Shown: piece by piece, positions 1 to 10,500 of the stretch
Numbering within the stretch: the first letter of the stretch is position 1
How the letters are laid out: each line of letters begins with the position of its first letter
Source: Nipponacmea schrenckii
Taxonomy: Eukaryota > Mollusca > Gastropoda > Lottiidae
Assembly (NCBI GenBank): GCA_030562195.1
Contig: JAUJPP010000012.1
Coordinates: 1,426,001 to 1,490,000 of the forward strand
Reading direction: 5' to 3'
Length of the DNA stretch: 64,000 nt
Notes under the pieces: model-generated
What the model saw: the letters and a program-made list of their open reading frames with translations, nothing else
Told to the model about the DNA's origin: nothing
The model's database searches: none
Made by a program: the position numbers and the translations under genes

Positions 1-7
1 GCTTTAC

Positions 8-3000
8 CTTCTGCTGCATCAGATCCTATGGCATTTAATTCTTCATACACCTAAAATTAACATTATTATAACTAATAGATATACATTATCAAGTATTCTA
101 ATATCACATTTATCTTAATCTATTTTTGATCTAATAACTTTTACATTTGATCTTAATAGGGAAAACAAATGAATGAAAGGAATTGAGTTTTATCTCCTAC
201 TCTTTTGCCCATCATGGCCTAATGGGGGGTAGACTACAGGGAAAACTGTGCTAGGTACAGTACTTACACCTAAAAATAGCTACAACATGGCATACTAAGT
301 GCCAAATCTGCCTACTTTAAACAGAGGAAATGGTAATTCTGTTATTTATAAGTAAAGAAATACTGCACAAATTAAAATGGTACACAATGTCAAAATGGTG
401 AACCCTGCTATCTTGGCCTGATATGCTTTACCATTTACACTTAGAGTAGATCAAATAGATCCAGAATCTAGAATACCTGATGAAAATTAAATATATCTTA
501 AGACCTGTTTAAATTTGTGAAAATTAAAACATGACATACCATATACTTAAAGCAAATAAATGGACTTAATTATATCAATTTACCTGATTTAGTCTGTCGT
601 GATGATCTTCACCATGTTTTTCCATTAATTGTGTTAAACTTTTCTCTTCATGTAATAATTTTTCTCTAGTTTTGTCTGATTGTAATACTGCATCTATTGC
701 TTTAGTTTCATTAGCTACCACATCTAATAATATTATTGATATATTTAAGTTACATAAAGTCAAAAAATTAAGCATTAAAATCATTGTTTAGAAAAAAGAT
801 GTTTTCAGTTGTTTTGAGATACTTTTCTATTTCACCTTAGGCCAGACCAATTTTTTTTCTTGTTTTACGGATTTTTTTGGAAAAAATCTGTAAAGGCAGG
901 AGGGGAAAAAAAAAAAAAAAAAAAAAAAAAAGGACCAAATTTGAGGGTAGGAGGAAAAAAAAAAAAAACTTCCACACCAATCCTGGCTGTATAGTGTGAG
1001 GACAACAGAGCAGTTAATTCAATCATGGGTATTGTGCCACTGCCATATCAAATTTCAGCCCCATAATTCAGAAATATCATATATCCAGAAAATGCTTGGA
1101 ATATATCTGGAATTAGTAAACCACGATCTTTTAACTTTTGATGCTGTGAAGTTATATACCATAATGTGGAGTAAAGTGTGCTTACAAAATGCTTCCCAGT
1201 TAATGTAAAGTCGATTAACATTATGGGCTGTGAATCCAACATTCAGTTCTTTCAATAATTCTAGAGAATGTCATTAAACATCTTATGATCTTTTCTAGTA
1301 TTTTCATAGTTTTTTGTAGATGGTAAACAATCATATTTAATACTACTAGTCATCAACACATCAAAGGCATTTTTTTCTTGTTTCTTCGGTTCTTTGTCAC
1401 CACTTGCACTACTACTCTAGTACTAGACGTGGGGAGAGCTGATTTAGAATTTGAACCAGAATTGGCTTTGCAAATAAACACAGTCACAAACAATAGATTA
1501 AAACCCACGATGACATGAAGGGATGTAGAAGTTTCTGTTATATCCAAACTACTTGTGGATTCTGAAGCTATGATCTTTTCGATACGTAGTCCTTCATCAA
1601 TGACATCATCGGAAGACGAAGTTGAAGACGTGCCAAGAAGGCCTACTTTTTCAATTGCGCAATTGGCAAGTTCACCAACTGTTCGGTTGATGCTCATACA
1701 AATCAAACACTTGAGCGTTTTCAGAGCTCTTATTACGGTAACACTAAAATAGCGTGAAGCCATTTGCATAAACATAAAAACAAAATAAAATGTCATTTCA
1801 TCCACACGCTTTTCCAAATTCCGTCGATCTCTGAAAGAGCTAGTTGTGAAATCGTATTTCATTGGCTGGCTATTGTGTAGTTGTATAAAAGAATGAGCAT
1901 GATTGGTTCAGTAAAATTTGCCGGGAAATCCTAGGAAAACCCCATAGCAACAAAATAATAATTTTGATATTGAAAAAGAACCGAATTAACATTTCATTGT
2001 AATAACTTAAGTGTACAACTATATGGTTATTCCGTAATTTTTCACAAGAATTTATAAAGAAACTATCACGTTATAGAAAGCACTTGCATAATATTATTTC
2101 AATGCCGGTATAGAAATATTTTCGTGATTGCAAATTCATAGACTTGCGTAAGCTATATTGACTTTCAATGGAAAATAAAGAACATTGTCCGTATCTTAGC
2201 AATACATCTTCTTGACAATTTGGAGTGATTTATTCTGAGATCTTATCCATTGTTCTTTCAACAAATCAGAAGTTAACTCGCTATCAAAAGATGTTTTTGT
2301 TTTTTGATGGGAATACTGTTATTGTTATTTCTTGGAGCTAATTTTGGAATATTTTTTTTTCGGATTTCCTGAAAATGTGGGTCGGCGGATCCGTAAAACA
2401 AGAAAATAAATTTGTCTGGCCTTATTATAGCAGCTAAAAAGCTTAACATATAAGAATGTTGTATTGTTTTCAAATGAAACAGAATCTGTTTAATGCCCTT
2501 CTTTTTGTTCTTAAGAGAACAATTACACCCTTACCTTGTTCACAATATAAAACATCTATATTGGATGGTATTTGTAGCTGACGACTAGCTATATGTTTTA
2601 ATAATGTAGTTTTACCATGCCTAGAATCATATCATTTTTCTAAGTTAATCAAAATACCTGTTTATAGTTGAACACAAGCACATATTATCATATTGAAATT
2701 TATTTTTACAAAATGTAGAACATTTCCAATTTGAATTTTCAAGTAAAAGAATTTTTAAAATGTTAATACTCACCCATTTGGACCAACTAGACCATACCTT
2801 CTACCATCTGATATTTGAAGTGTTGCATTAACAAATAATTCCTTACCACGGGCTGCTATTGAGAAATTTTCTACCTGACAAAATAAAATCATTCTATTAT
2901 TTTACCATTCTTCTGTATGGTCATAAATACAGGAATTCTCTGCTTTTTTATTATCTCATTACCACAATGGAACAATATCAGTTTCCTCTTTAAATTCGGT

Positions 3001-4417
3001 TGGGGTACCAATGTTTAGTTCAAATATAGTTGATAAGACATGCTTCTAAAATGAAATTAAATTACATACCTTGATATCTTTAACATTGTCTAATATTGCT
3101 GATTTACCAGATTTTGTAGCCTGAGAAAGTGAAAACTGGCCATTTTCTTCCATTTCATCAATTTGCTTACGGAATTCAGCCTGAAAATAAACCAAAAGCA
3201 ATGCTGACAAATACTGAAATAAGTTGTTTGAGTTTCAAAACAACATTCCTTGCCAAATTTCATGTACGTGTGAAGTAGAGTAGTACATTAACTAAGGCTT
3301 AAGATATAAGCCTAGACTTGATATAAATCAGCTCCATAGCAAAAATATATTTGTAATCTTATTTAAATCAACCTACCTGTTTCTTTAATTTCTTTAGTTC
3401 TTTTTTACTAAGTTTAGGGACAACAGGACCTGAATAGAAATTAATATCAATACAGAGTGATACCTGTACAGCATTAAACTATGAAATTTATTAGTTTATC
3501 TGGAAGCTATTTATAGAATTGAATAAAGAAGTAAACAATCAGAGTGCAAGTTGAATATCTAAAAAATCATTTATATAATATTAATCTGCTACATCGACCA
3601 GAATTTTATTAGAAACATTTGTTAGAAACAAACATTACCGGTACTTTGTTCAGTTTCAGCATGACTTGGTTCATCACCAGGATCATCACTAATATAATAT
3701 TCTTTTTCTTCATCATCATTATCATCATCATCTTTAACTGTCTTTCCTTTTCCAATACCGGTACTCTTAACTTCTTCTTCCTCATCTTCTTCCCCATTTT
3801 CAGCAGCTTTTTCCAATTCTTCTTTTAATTTAGCCAGTTTATTTTTTTTATCTTTCTTTTTATTCTTCTTCTTTTCTGTAGAACTATCTGCACCATTTTC
3901 AGTCTAGAGAATGTGAAAAAGTTAATGTCAATATACGGTAATAATGACTGTCAGTTATTTACTCAGATCCTCAATAATGTTATAACTTTACTGTGGATGA
4001 ATGAAATTCAGAAATACAAAAGATATTGAAACTCATTACACTTATAATTATGAAAGATGCCAAACACTCAGCATTAATATCCCCTAAACCTATGGCCATA
4101 TGTCAGGCTTCTTTTTTTTTTAAGGAAATACAATAAGATAAGGAGATTTTATTCAACAGAGAAAATGAGAATAAATAAGTCTTGTGTAAAACGTCATGTG
4201 AGGCTTTAAATAAATCTACATTTATATTCAAAATTCTTGTTGGTTGTAATTTTAAGTTATAATTGATAATTGATAGATATAGTATTCAATAATGTCAATG
4301 ACGTTTGTTTACCTCTTCTGTCGATATTTTCTTCAATCCTGCTGCTAATTCTGCCTCCTCGTCTGGATTTTTCCAATCGTCTTCCACGACGCCTCTAACT
4401 TTCGACTTTTTTGGCAT
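8..4417 (-). CDS. ABCF1: ABCF1 (ABC50), ATP-binding cassette subfamily F member 1; 5' part, continues off the left edge
   Basis: Soluble ABC-F ATPase with no membrane domain; in animals ABCF1 associates with ribosomes and eIF2 and acts in translation initiation. Coding exons read on the minus strand: 4313-4417, 3639-3903, 3377-3429, 3070-3180, 2774-2874, 2535-2620, 584-723, 8-50; phases are continuous and a donor follows the last exon at 6-7. The start is the ATG at 4415-4417 (MPKKSKVRG). The N-terminal part (about residues 1-150) is lysine-rich and acidic, including a [11 protein letters not shown] run, as expected for ABCF1. The first ABC domain begins at [14 protein letters not shown], with Walker [14 protein letters not shown] split across an intron, then IDVLYCEQ and a family-typical YEEL segment. 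The signature, Walker B and second ABC domain lie outside the window. The 1.8 kb intron at 724-2534 holds an inverted-repeat element. Confidence 0.95.
131..314 (+). repeat. Dispersed 184-bp repeat, copy A
   Basis: Near-identical to 5003-5186 in the same orientation, with only a few substitutions. It lies in the last visible intron of ABCF1 (51-583). No ORF and no clear terminal repeats are visible. It is probably a copy of a non-autonomous mobile element of unknown class. Confidence 0.8.
840..2421. mobile_element. TIR element flanked by TTA, PIF/Harbinger-like, inside an ABCF1 intron
   Basis: The left end (840-872, starting ggccagac and reaching ttgttttacggat) and the right end (about 2389-2421) are inverted copies of about 33 bp with two visible mismatches. 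The trinucleotide TTA flanks both sides (837-839 and 2422-2424), as in a 3-bp target-site duplication. GGCC-type termini plus TTA duplications are the pattern of PIF/Harbinger elements, so that class is an inference; no transposase is recognisable. The 1.58 kb interior holds a poly-A tract near 909-930, degenerate ORFs at 1048-1255 and a 169-codon ORF at 1353-1862. Confidence 0.6.
1353..1862 (-). CDS. Unrecognised 169-aa ORF within the intronic TIR element
   Basis: An intact ATG-to-stop ORF, the longest non-exonic and non-satellite ORF in this part of the window. The protein starts [15 protein letters not shown]. It has a hydrophobic stretch at about residues 24-45 ([15 protein letters not shown]), a serine/threonine-rich middle, a second hydrophobic stretch near 115-132 ([15 protein letters not shown]) and a basic C-terminus. 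I do not recognise a family and assign no function. It lies on the same strand as ABCF1 and inside the inverted-repeat element at 840-2421, so it may be an element-borne or captured gene fragment. It could also be a chance ORF, since no supporting splice or promoter signal is seen. Confidence 0.3.
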   Translation of the reverse strand: MKYDFTTSSFRDRRNLEKRVDEMTFYFVFMFMQMASRYFSVTVIRALKTLKCLICMSINRTVGELANCAIEKVGLLGTSSTSSSDDVIDEGLRIEKIIASESTSSLDITETSTSLHVIVGFNLLFVTVFICKANSGSNSKSALPTSSTRVVVQVVTKNRRNKKKMPLMC

Positions 4418-5001
4418 GTTGATGTGTTAAAATACTATACTTTATGTTCAAATAAATATAACAGAAAAAAACCTTTTCACAACATGTGAGAAATTTTTTT
4501 AAGTGGCGTAATTTCCTGTTAAGGCGAGCAAGCCTCTAAAGAGTTGTCTTCCCGTTCAGTCAGATTCATAGAGGTCTTTATTATTACCTCTATGGTCAGA
4601 TTGTCCTTGACCATTTCGACCAAGATGAAATGAAAAGGAGTTTTACGTTCTACTTTTCTCAATATGATTGGGACCCTGAGGACGGGCATCAAAATTTAGA
4701 ACAGGGACATTTCTCCCGGGCAACGGCTACTTTCAGCCTACTTGTCACATGGACGTTACAATTTCCTGTTTTCATTGTAGCCTACATTTTAATAAGGTTA
4801 TTTAGAAGGACGTGGCCTCAACGTACAATAACTACATGTATAATCTAGCTTATAGCACGATATTCTATAAGTAAGCAAAATGGTAACGCCCCCCCCCCCC
4901 CACCTCCAATGATAACATAATTATCACGAAGGCACGTGGTTTTTTCCAGAGACAACTGACTAAATGGGTCCTTTCTACCCCACCGTAGACAGTGGGTGAG
5001 G
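4418..5001. other. Spacer upstream of ABCF1
   Basis: This should hold the ABCF1 promoter and 5' UTR. A poly-C run lies at about 4889-4902. A 72-codon plus-strand ORF at 4630-4848 has no recognisable family and no splice context. No other feature is seen. Confidence 0.5.
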
Positions 5002-5002
5002 T

Positions 5003-5186
5003 CTAATAACTTTTACATTTGATCTTAATAGGGAAAACAAATGAATGAAAGGAATTGAGTTTTATCTCCTACTCTTTTGCCCATCGTGGCCTAATGGGGG
5101 GTAGACTACAGGGAAAACTGTGCTAGGTACAGTACTTTGACATAAAATTAGCTACGACATGGCATACTAAGTGCCAAATCTGCCTA
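5003..5186 (+). repeat. Dispersed 184-bp repeat, copy B
   Basis: Direct copy of 131-314. The 14-mer cagtgggtgaggtc occurs immediately before it (ending at 5003) and again shortly after it (from about 5216). The element may therefore have inserted into, or been duplicated with, the foldback sequence that follows. Confidence 0.8.
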
Positions 5187-5218
5187 ACACAGAACTAACA
5201 CAGAACACTAACACCCAG

Positions 5219-5607
5219 TGGGTGAGGTCAAATCTCGTGTTAGTGTTCCGTGTTAGAGTTAACATCGGATAACTCAGAGTAGGCCTACACTGTATTATAA
5301 CTTTGTTTTTTAGAGATGGATTTCAGAACCGGTGAAAGAACAACATTTCCATACTTTTCATAATTATAACCTTAACCATTTTTAACTGTTGTTTACACTA
5401 ACTATCTCATCCTATAATTATAATGTTGTTTCTTAATTCATGACCTAGGCCAGTGCTTTCTTGAGAATACTATTCTCATCTCACCCTAACTAAAATTAAC
5501 CGCGTACCGTAACACTAACAATACCTTTATCAAAATCTAACCTCAACCGTTTATGAGTGAGTATTAACTCTAACACGGCACACTAACACGAGATTTAGCC
5601 TCACCCA
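5219..5607. repeat. Foldback element with about 45-bp inverted arms
   Basis: The left arm 5219-5263 (gtgggtgaggtcaaatctcg...) is matched in inverted orientation by 5563-5607 with few mismatches. A further copy of the right arm is at about 6239-6284. The structure is MITE-like, with no ORF. Confidence 0.65.
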
Positions 5608-6600
5608 TTTTTGACAGTAATTGTTTCAAAGTAATTACGTGTGAGACGATTTTCATATTATTGACCGAGGGGTGCGACAATTAAATTTAAACAATGAAAA
5701 CTTGCAATAAATATTAATGCTTAATATTGACGGCAAAATTTGTTTTGGATGCTTGGGTTGTATTTTAAGGTTATATTGATGGAGGGGCTCATCTGTGCCA
5801 TAATTATGATATAGTATATCGGTTATAGCACAATTTGCTATACACAATATCTTAAGATGATCAGAATGGCAGTTTCGCCCAAGATATGCAAAATGATAAT
5901 TTGCCAAACTCTAACTACACATTTATAACAGATTGTGATATGCACGTGGAGTTATATTGACGTTTTTTTTTAGAATTTGGATTTCAGAACCGGTGAAAGA
6001 ACAACATTTCCATACTTTTCATAATATAACCTTAACAATTTTTAACTATTGTTTACACTAACTATCTCATCCTATAATGTTGTTTCTTAATTCATGACCT
6101 AGGCCAGTGCTGTCTTGAGAATATTATTCTCATCTCACCCTAAGACCAAATTAACCGCGTAACACTAACACGAAATCTAACCTCACCCGTTGTATATTAA
6201 CATGAAGATTGAGTTCAAATTTCGTGTTATGTGAAGGTGTTAACACTAACACGGAACACTAACACGAGATTTAACTTCACCCATTGTTTGACAGTAATTG
6301 TTTCAAAGTAATTACGTGTGAGACGTTTTCATAAGCTAAAAGACCGAGGGGTGCGACAATTAAATTTGTAAACAATGAAAACTGTGCAATAAATATTAAT
6401 TTTAACATTGACGGCAAAATTTTCTTTGGATGCCATAATTATAGTATAGTATATCGGTTATAGCACAATTTGCTATACACAATATCTTAAGACGATCAGA
6501 ATGGCAGTTTCGCCCAAGGTATGCAAAATGATAATTTGCCAAACTCTAACTACACATTTATAACAGATTGTGATATGCACGTGGAGTTTTATTGACGTTT
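5305..6600 (+). repeat. Tandem duplication, two copies of about 650 bp
   Basis: Copy 1 is about 5305-5965 and copy 2 about 5966-6600, direct and highly similar. Both run from ggatttcagaaccggtgaaa to cacgtggagt(t)atattgacgttt, with indels: copy 1 keeps about 50 bp around 5745-5800 that copy 2 lacks. No gene is visible in either copy. The duplication includes the right arm of the foldback at 5219-5607. Confidence 0.8.
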
Positions 6601-7506
6601 ATTTTGGAATAAAGCATCACATTTAGGTTACAGGGTTTGTATAAAATAAAGTCATGGAATAAACTTTAATTACATTACAATTATTGATACCCGATATTAA
6701 ATATTAGGACAAGTTTGGCAAAATTTACTACACATCAAAACAATCATTTGAAATTAAAAGTAGTTAAAGTACAGTTATCAAAATTCTAGTATGCATCAAA
6801 ATCACTTTCAGATTTGGTTGATGTTGATGTGTTGACTATCAAAAAGTTCTAAGTCATTTATAAATAGGTTTTGTGAGAAAAATCATCATGGCTTGATAAT
6901 TTCTTGAGTTCTCATAAGTGAGTTTAAGGGGTATCAACATTACAACTAATTTATAGAACAGTTTTGATTCGTTAACTGGCCTAACAGACTCGACAGGGCT
7001 TTTGATTTATTTTTTCCCTGGCTGGTCATTTTTGTCTGACTTGCCCATCAGGCTTGTTTGTTAAGCCAGTTAACTCATCCAAACTGTTCTAAAAATATTT
7101 CTCAACTCAATAGATGTATGGTGCCAGCAAAAGGTATGCTGATCAACAATAGCATTATTTTGCTTAAAGATTTATTTACAATTGAATAAATAGTATCACA
7201 GACAAAATAGTAAACAAAATAGTAAATACAATGTGGGCCTACAGATAAATAAAACTTCAATAAATATATCCGATAACAAGTATAGAGGATAGTATGCTTT
7301 TATAACAGGAATGTATTTCTTATCAGTTCTGTTTGAATTGACTTCAATTATAACATTGAAAAAAACATAATTCTGTATGGCTGGCCAAACTGTTTACAAC
7401 ATAATTCATACTGCCAAATGTGAAAATGTATAAAAGACCAAACACATTTTTGTTAAAAACCTTAGCTAAAGTTATCACAGGCAATTCAGATATAGGGACA
7501 GTTACT
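6601..7506. other. Spacer and presumed CCDC39 3' UTR
   Basis: AT-rich and without ORFs. The part next to 7507 is presumably CCDC39 3' UTR, with candidate AATAAA signals on the minus strand at 7171-7176 and 7007-7012. Nothing else is seen. Confidence 0.5.
7171..7176 (-). promoter_or_regulatory. Candidate poly(A) signal of CCDC39
   Basis: AATAAA on the minus strand, about 330 bp past the CCDC39 stop codon. A second candidate is at 7007-7012. In such AT-rich DNA, hexamer matches are common, so the choice is uncertain. Confidence 0.35.
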
Positions 7507-10500
7507 TTAATTTTTGGCACTAAGCTGACTTCTTACACTTCTTACACTGTTTAATGAAGATCTAGAACTGGCTGGTGATGGTAAACCTGAAAAGAAATCG
7601 TTATAAAATCACAATTAGATTAGATGCACGAAATAGCAAAAAACTTGACAAGAATATGAACACTAATTAGATATAGACTATGAAATAATATAATGCTGTA
7701 TAGTGTACATGCCCTAGAATTGAGTTTGTAGTCATCCCTGTTAGTTGCTGTGCTGTGTAACATGTGCTTCAGTATATTTCATACATAAAGCTTTTTAGTG
7801 CAAGGTGTTTTATTTCATCCTAATATACGAATGCCAGTTGGCCTCTGGTGATTCGACAATGGGTCTATATTATTTTGGCAAGAATAATTTGTAAATCATA
7901 ACTTCTAACATCTGACATACTACACCCTCAGTTCAAAGCTGGTTCAGAACTCTGCAAAATAATTTTTTGAAGAAACAGCAATCTGGGTTGTCATCTTCAA
8001 GTAGTATTAACTTTGGAGAACTTACCATCTAAATCAGCACCAAGTTGAACTGGTGTTGGTGTCGGACGGCCATGACTTGATGTAGGAGATTTGAGACTTC
8101 CAGTGCTACGGACTGATGATAGACTACTTCTGGCACTACCTAATCCTCTGCCTGATGGTGTAGGAGGGGGAAGATTTGCCTGAAATTACGATTTCAAATA
8201 GGCATAAGCATGTACATGGTAAAATCCAGCGAAACTGATAAAATGAAAAAAGTTGCCATATATGGTTAATTTTTAAGCAGCCACATCTCATGGGGATTCG
8301 AGAAATCCAATACTATAGAAAACAATTTATGTAAGCAAAGATGATGGTCCAATTTCAGTATTGGTAATAAAACATGACAATACCTGTGTGAAGTACATAT
8401 TAACAGCCTCTGCTATATCTGGATTTCCTTGACTACTCTCACCAATCTGTTTCATTACATTCTTATTGAATTCTCGTAATTCACGTACTTCAAAATCACG
8501 CTACAAATAGAACATATTACTATCATATATAAAAGAAAATAACTGTAAATAAATAATAATTCTATGCTGTATATAAACAATGATTAAATGTTAGTCTAGC
8601 TTCTACCACAAATTAAATGACCTTAAATGCTTCTAAAATGAATTAAATGGACTACTGGTGTTCATATAAAATCAATCTTATCAATAACCTAAGTTGACAT
8701 GTTTAGAGAAATAGAATAAAACTAACCTCTTCATTTGTTTCTCCTTTACTTTTCTTAGTATTTCTCAAGTCTCTTGAATATTTCACATTCTACAAATAAA
8801 ATAACATATTTTAGCATATAAAAGGCATGAACACTCAAATATCAAAGTGATTTTTGTTATACAAGACTAAAATATTTTACCTGTTTGGCAACTCTTTCTA
8901 ATTTAGCTCTTTGATCATCTAAATCTTTATTTAACTGAAGAACTTTGCTCTGAAATAAATAAATAGAAATATATTTTTGAGTAATCAGACATTTGATTAA
9001 TCTGACTTTCTGAGTAATCCGACATCATTTACTGGTCCCGATTGACTTCCTTCTTATACATGTTTGGAAAACTTTGAGTATTCCGACATTCCAGCACTAA
9101 CGGTGTTCCTGACAGTCCAAAAAAAATCTGTATAATCCAACATCTAGTCATCTTAATTACTTATCAACAATTCGATAATCGCTGTTCAAAAATTTGAGAA
9201 AGGATTTATTCAAAAATCTAAAGAAGAAACTTCATGATACATGTAAATCTATATTGTGACTGTCTGTTCAATGAAAAAATTGAAATATTAATAAAGAAAT
9301 TCACAAACCTTTTTATCTTCAATCATTTCAACATAGGAATCTTCATCTCTTACTAGATTATCTAATGTACCACTCATTGTCTACAGAACAAAATTTCTAA
9401 TTTAACACAAAAAGGCATTTATACAACTGTCAAGAATCTATAGACAAAGCAACTTTCATGCTGAACTCCAATATAAATGTAATGACACACACTTGACACA
9501 ATTAGAAATAGTTTTACCTGCAAGTCTTCCTGTAATTCTCTTATTTGACGTCGTTTATATTTATATTTATCCATGACAGCTCTCATCTGTTCATCTAGTT
9601 GTTGTTTATCTTCCATTTCATCACCTAAAAAATAACATTTAAAATAACATTTAAATCATAAAGTGAAATATTATCGGTTGTATATACAGGAATAGTAAAT
9701 TTTTACAGAAAACACATAAAACTGCATGAAATGTTTGGAATTGATCTTTAAACACTTTGCTTAATTAAATTCATTGACCAGGATGAGATAAACACAATAA
9801 ATAGATCTAACTTATTAGCCCTGATATCGTAAATCACTCTATGAAACTTTAACATCAAACTGTTTATTTATTCTATAATCTGATATACAAAACTTTGGTA
9901 AATTTGACAGCCTTTCATAAAACAAAATATGCAATCATTTATCTAATTGGTGCATCACAACAAAAATGAACACAATTCAGAACCATATAAGACATGCAAA
10001 TTACATTCAAGATAACATTGATATTCATTCAAGGTTCAAATTGTCAAAAGAATGGATGGTAATCAAGTGGTATAACTTTCTGCAGTTCTTGAAGATGATT
10101 GAACTGAACTGCCTTGATTTTCAGTAGTTTGTCATAAATATTGTATACCTTTAACAGATTTTTTTAGTCTAAGAAGATCTCTGAATTCATAAGAAAATTT
10201 TTCAAGTTCTTGAAAAAATTAAAGGGAGGGTGTACTCAAGATGTTTGGATAAATTCAACATAATTTTAATGGTTTTCCACATAGTCTTCTCCATCATGCT
10301 ATGGACAGTCACACTCCATCTCAGTATGACCCTTTTCAAGGTGCTTTTGGGTTGTCCATACCTATTGGAAACAGCACAAGCTTGGGAGCATTTTCTGTGA
10401 TACAATTTCCTTTCAAGTTTTTTGCAGAATGAGAATACTTTCTATTTTCAGACCGTTTAAGGCCCCAGTAAAATTTCCTCTTCATGCTTAGAGATTTGTT

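Noticed and set aside
3609..3828. Additional ORFs on both strands near the acidic exon of ABCF1
   Set aside because: Shadows of the low-complexity GAT/GAA/AAA codons of the real exon 3639-3903.
4630..4848. 72-codon plus-strand ORF upstream of ABCF1
   Set aside because: No family, no splice context, and it lies in the presumed ABCF1 promoter region.
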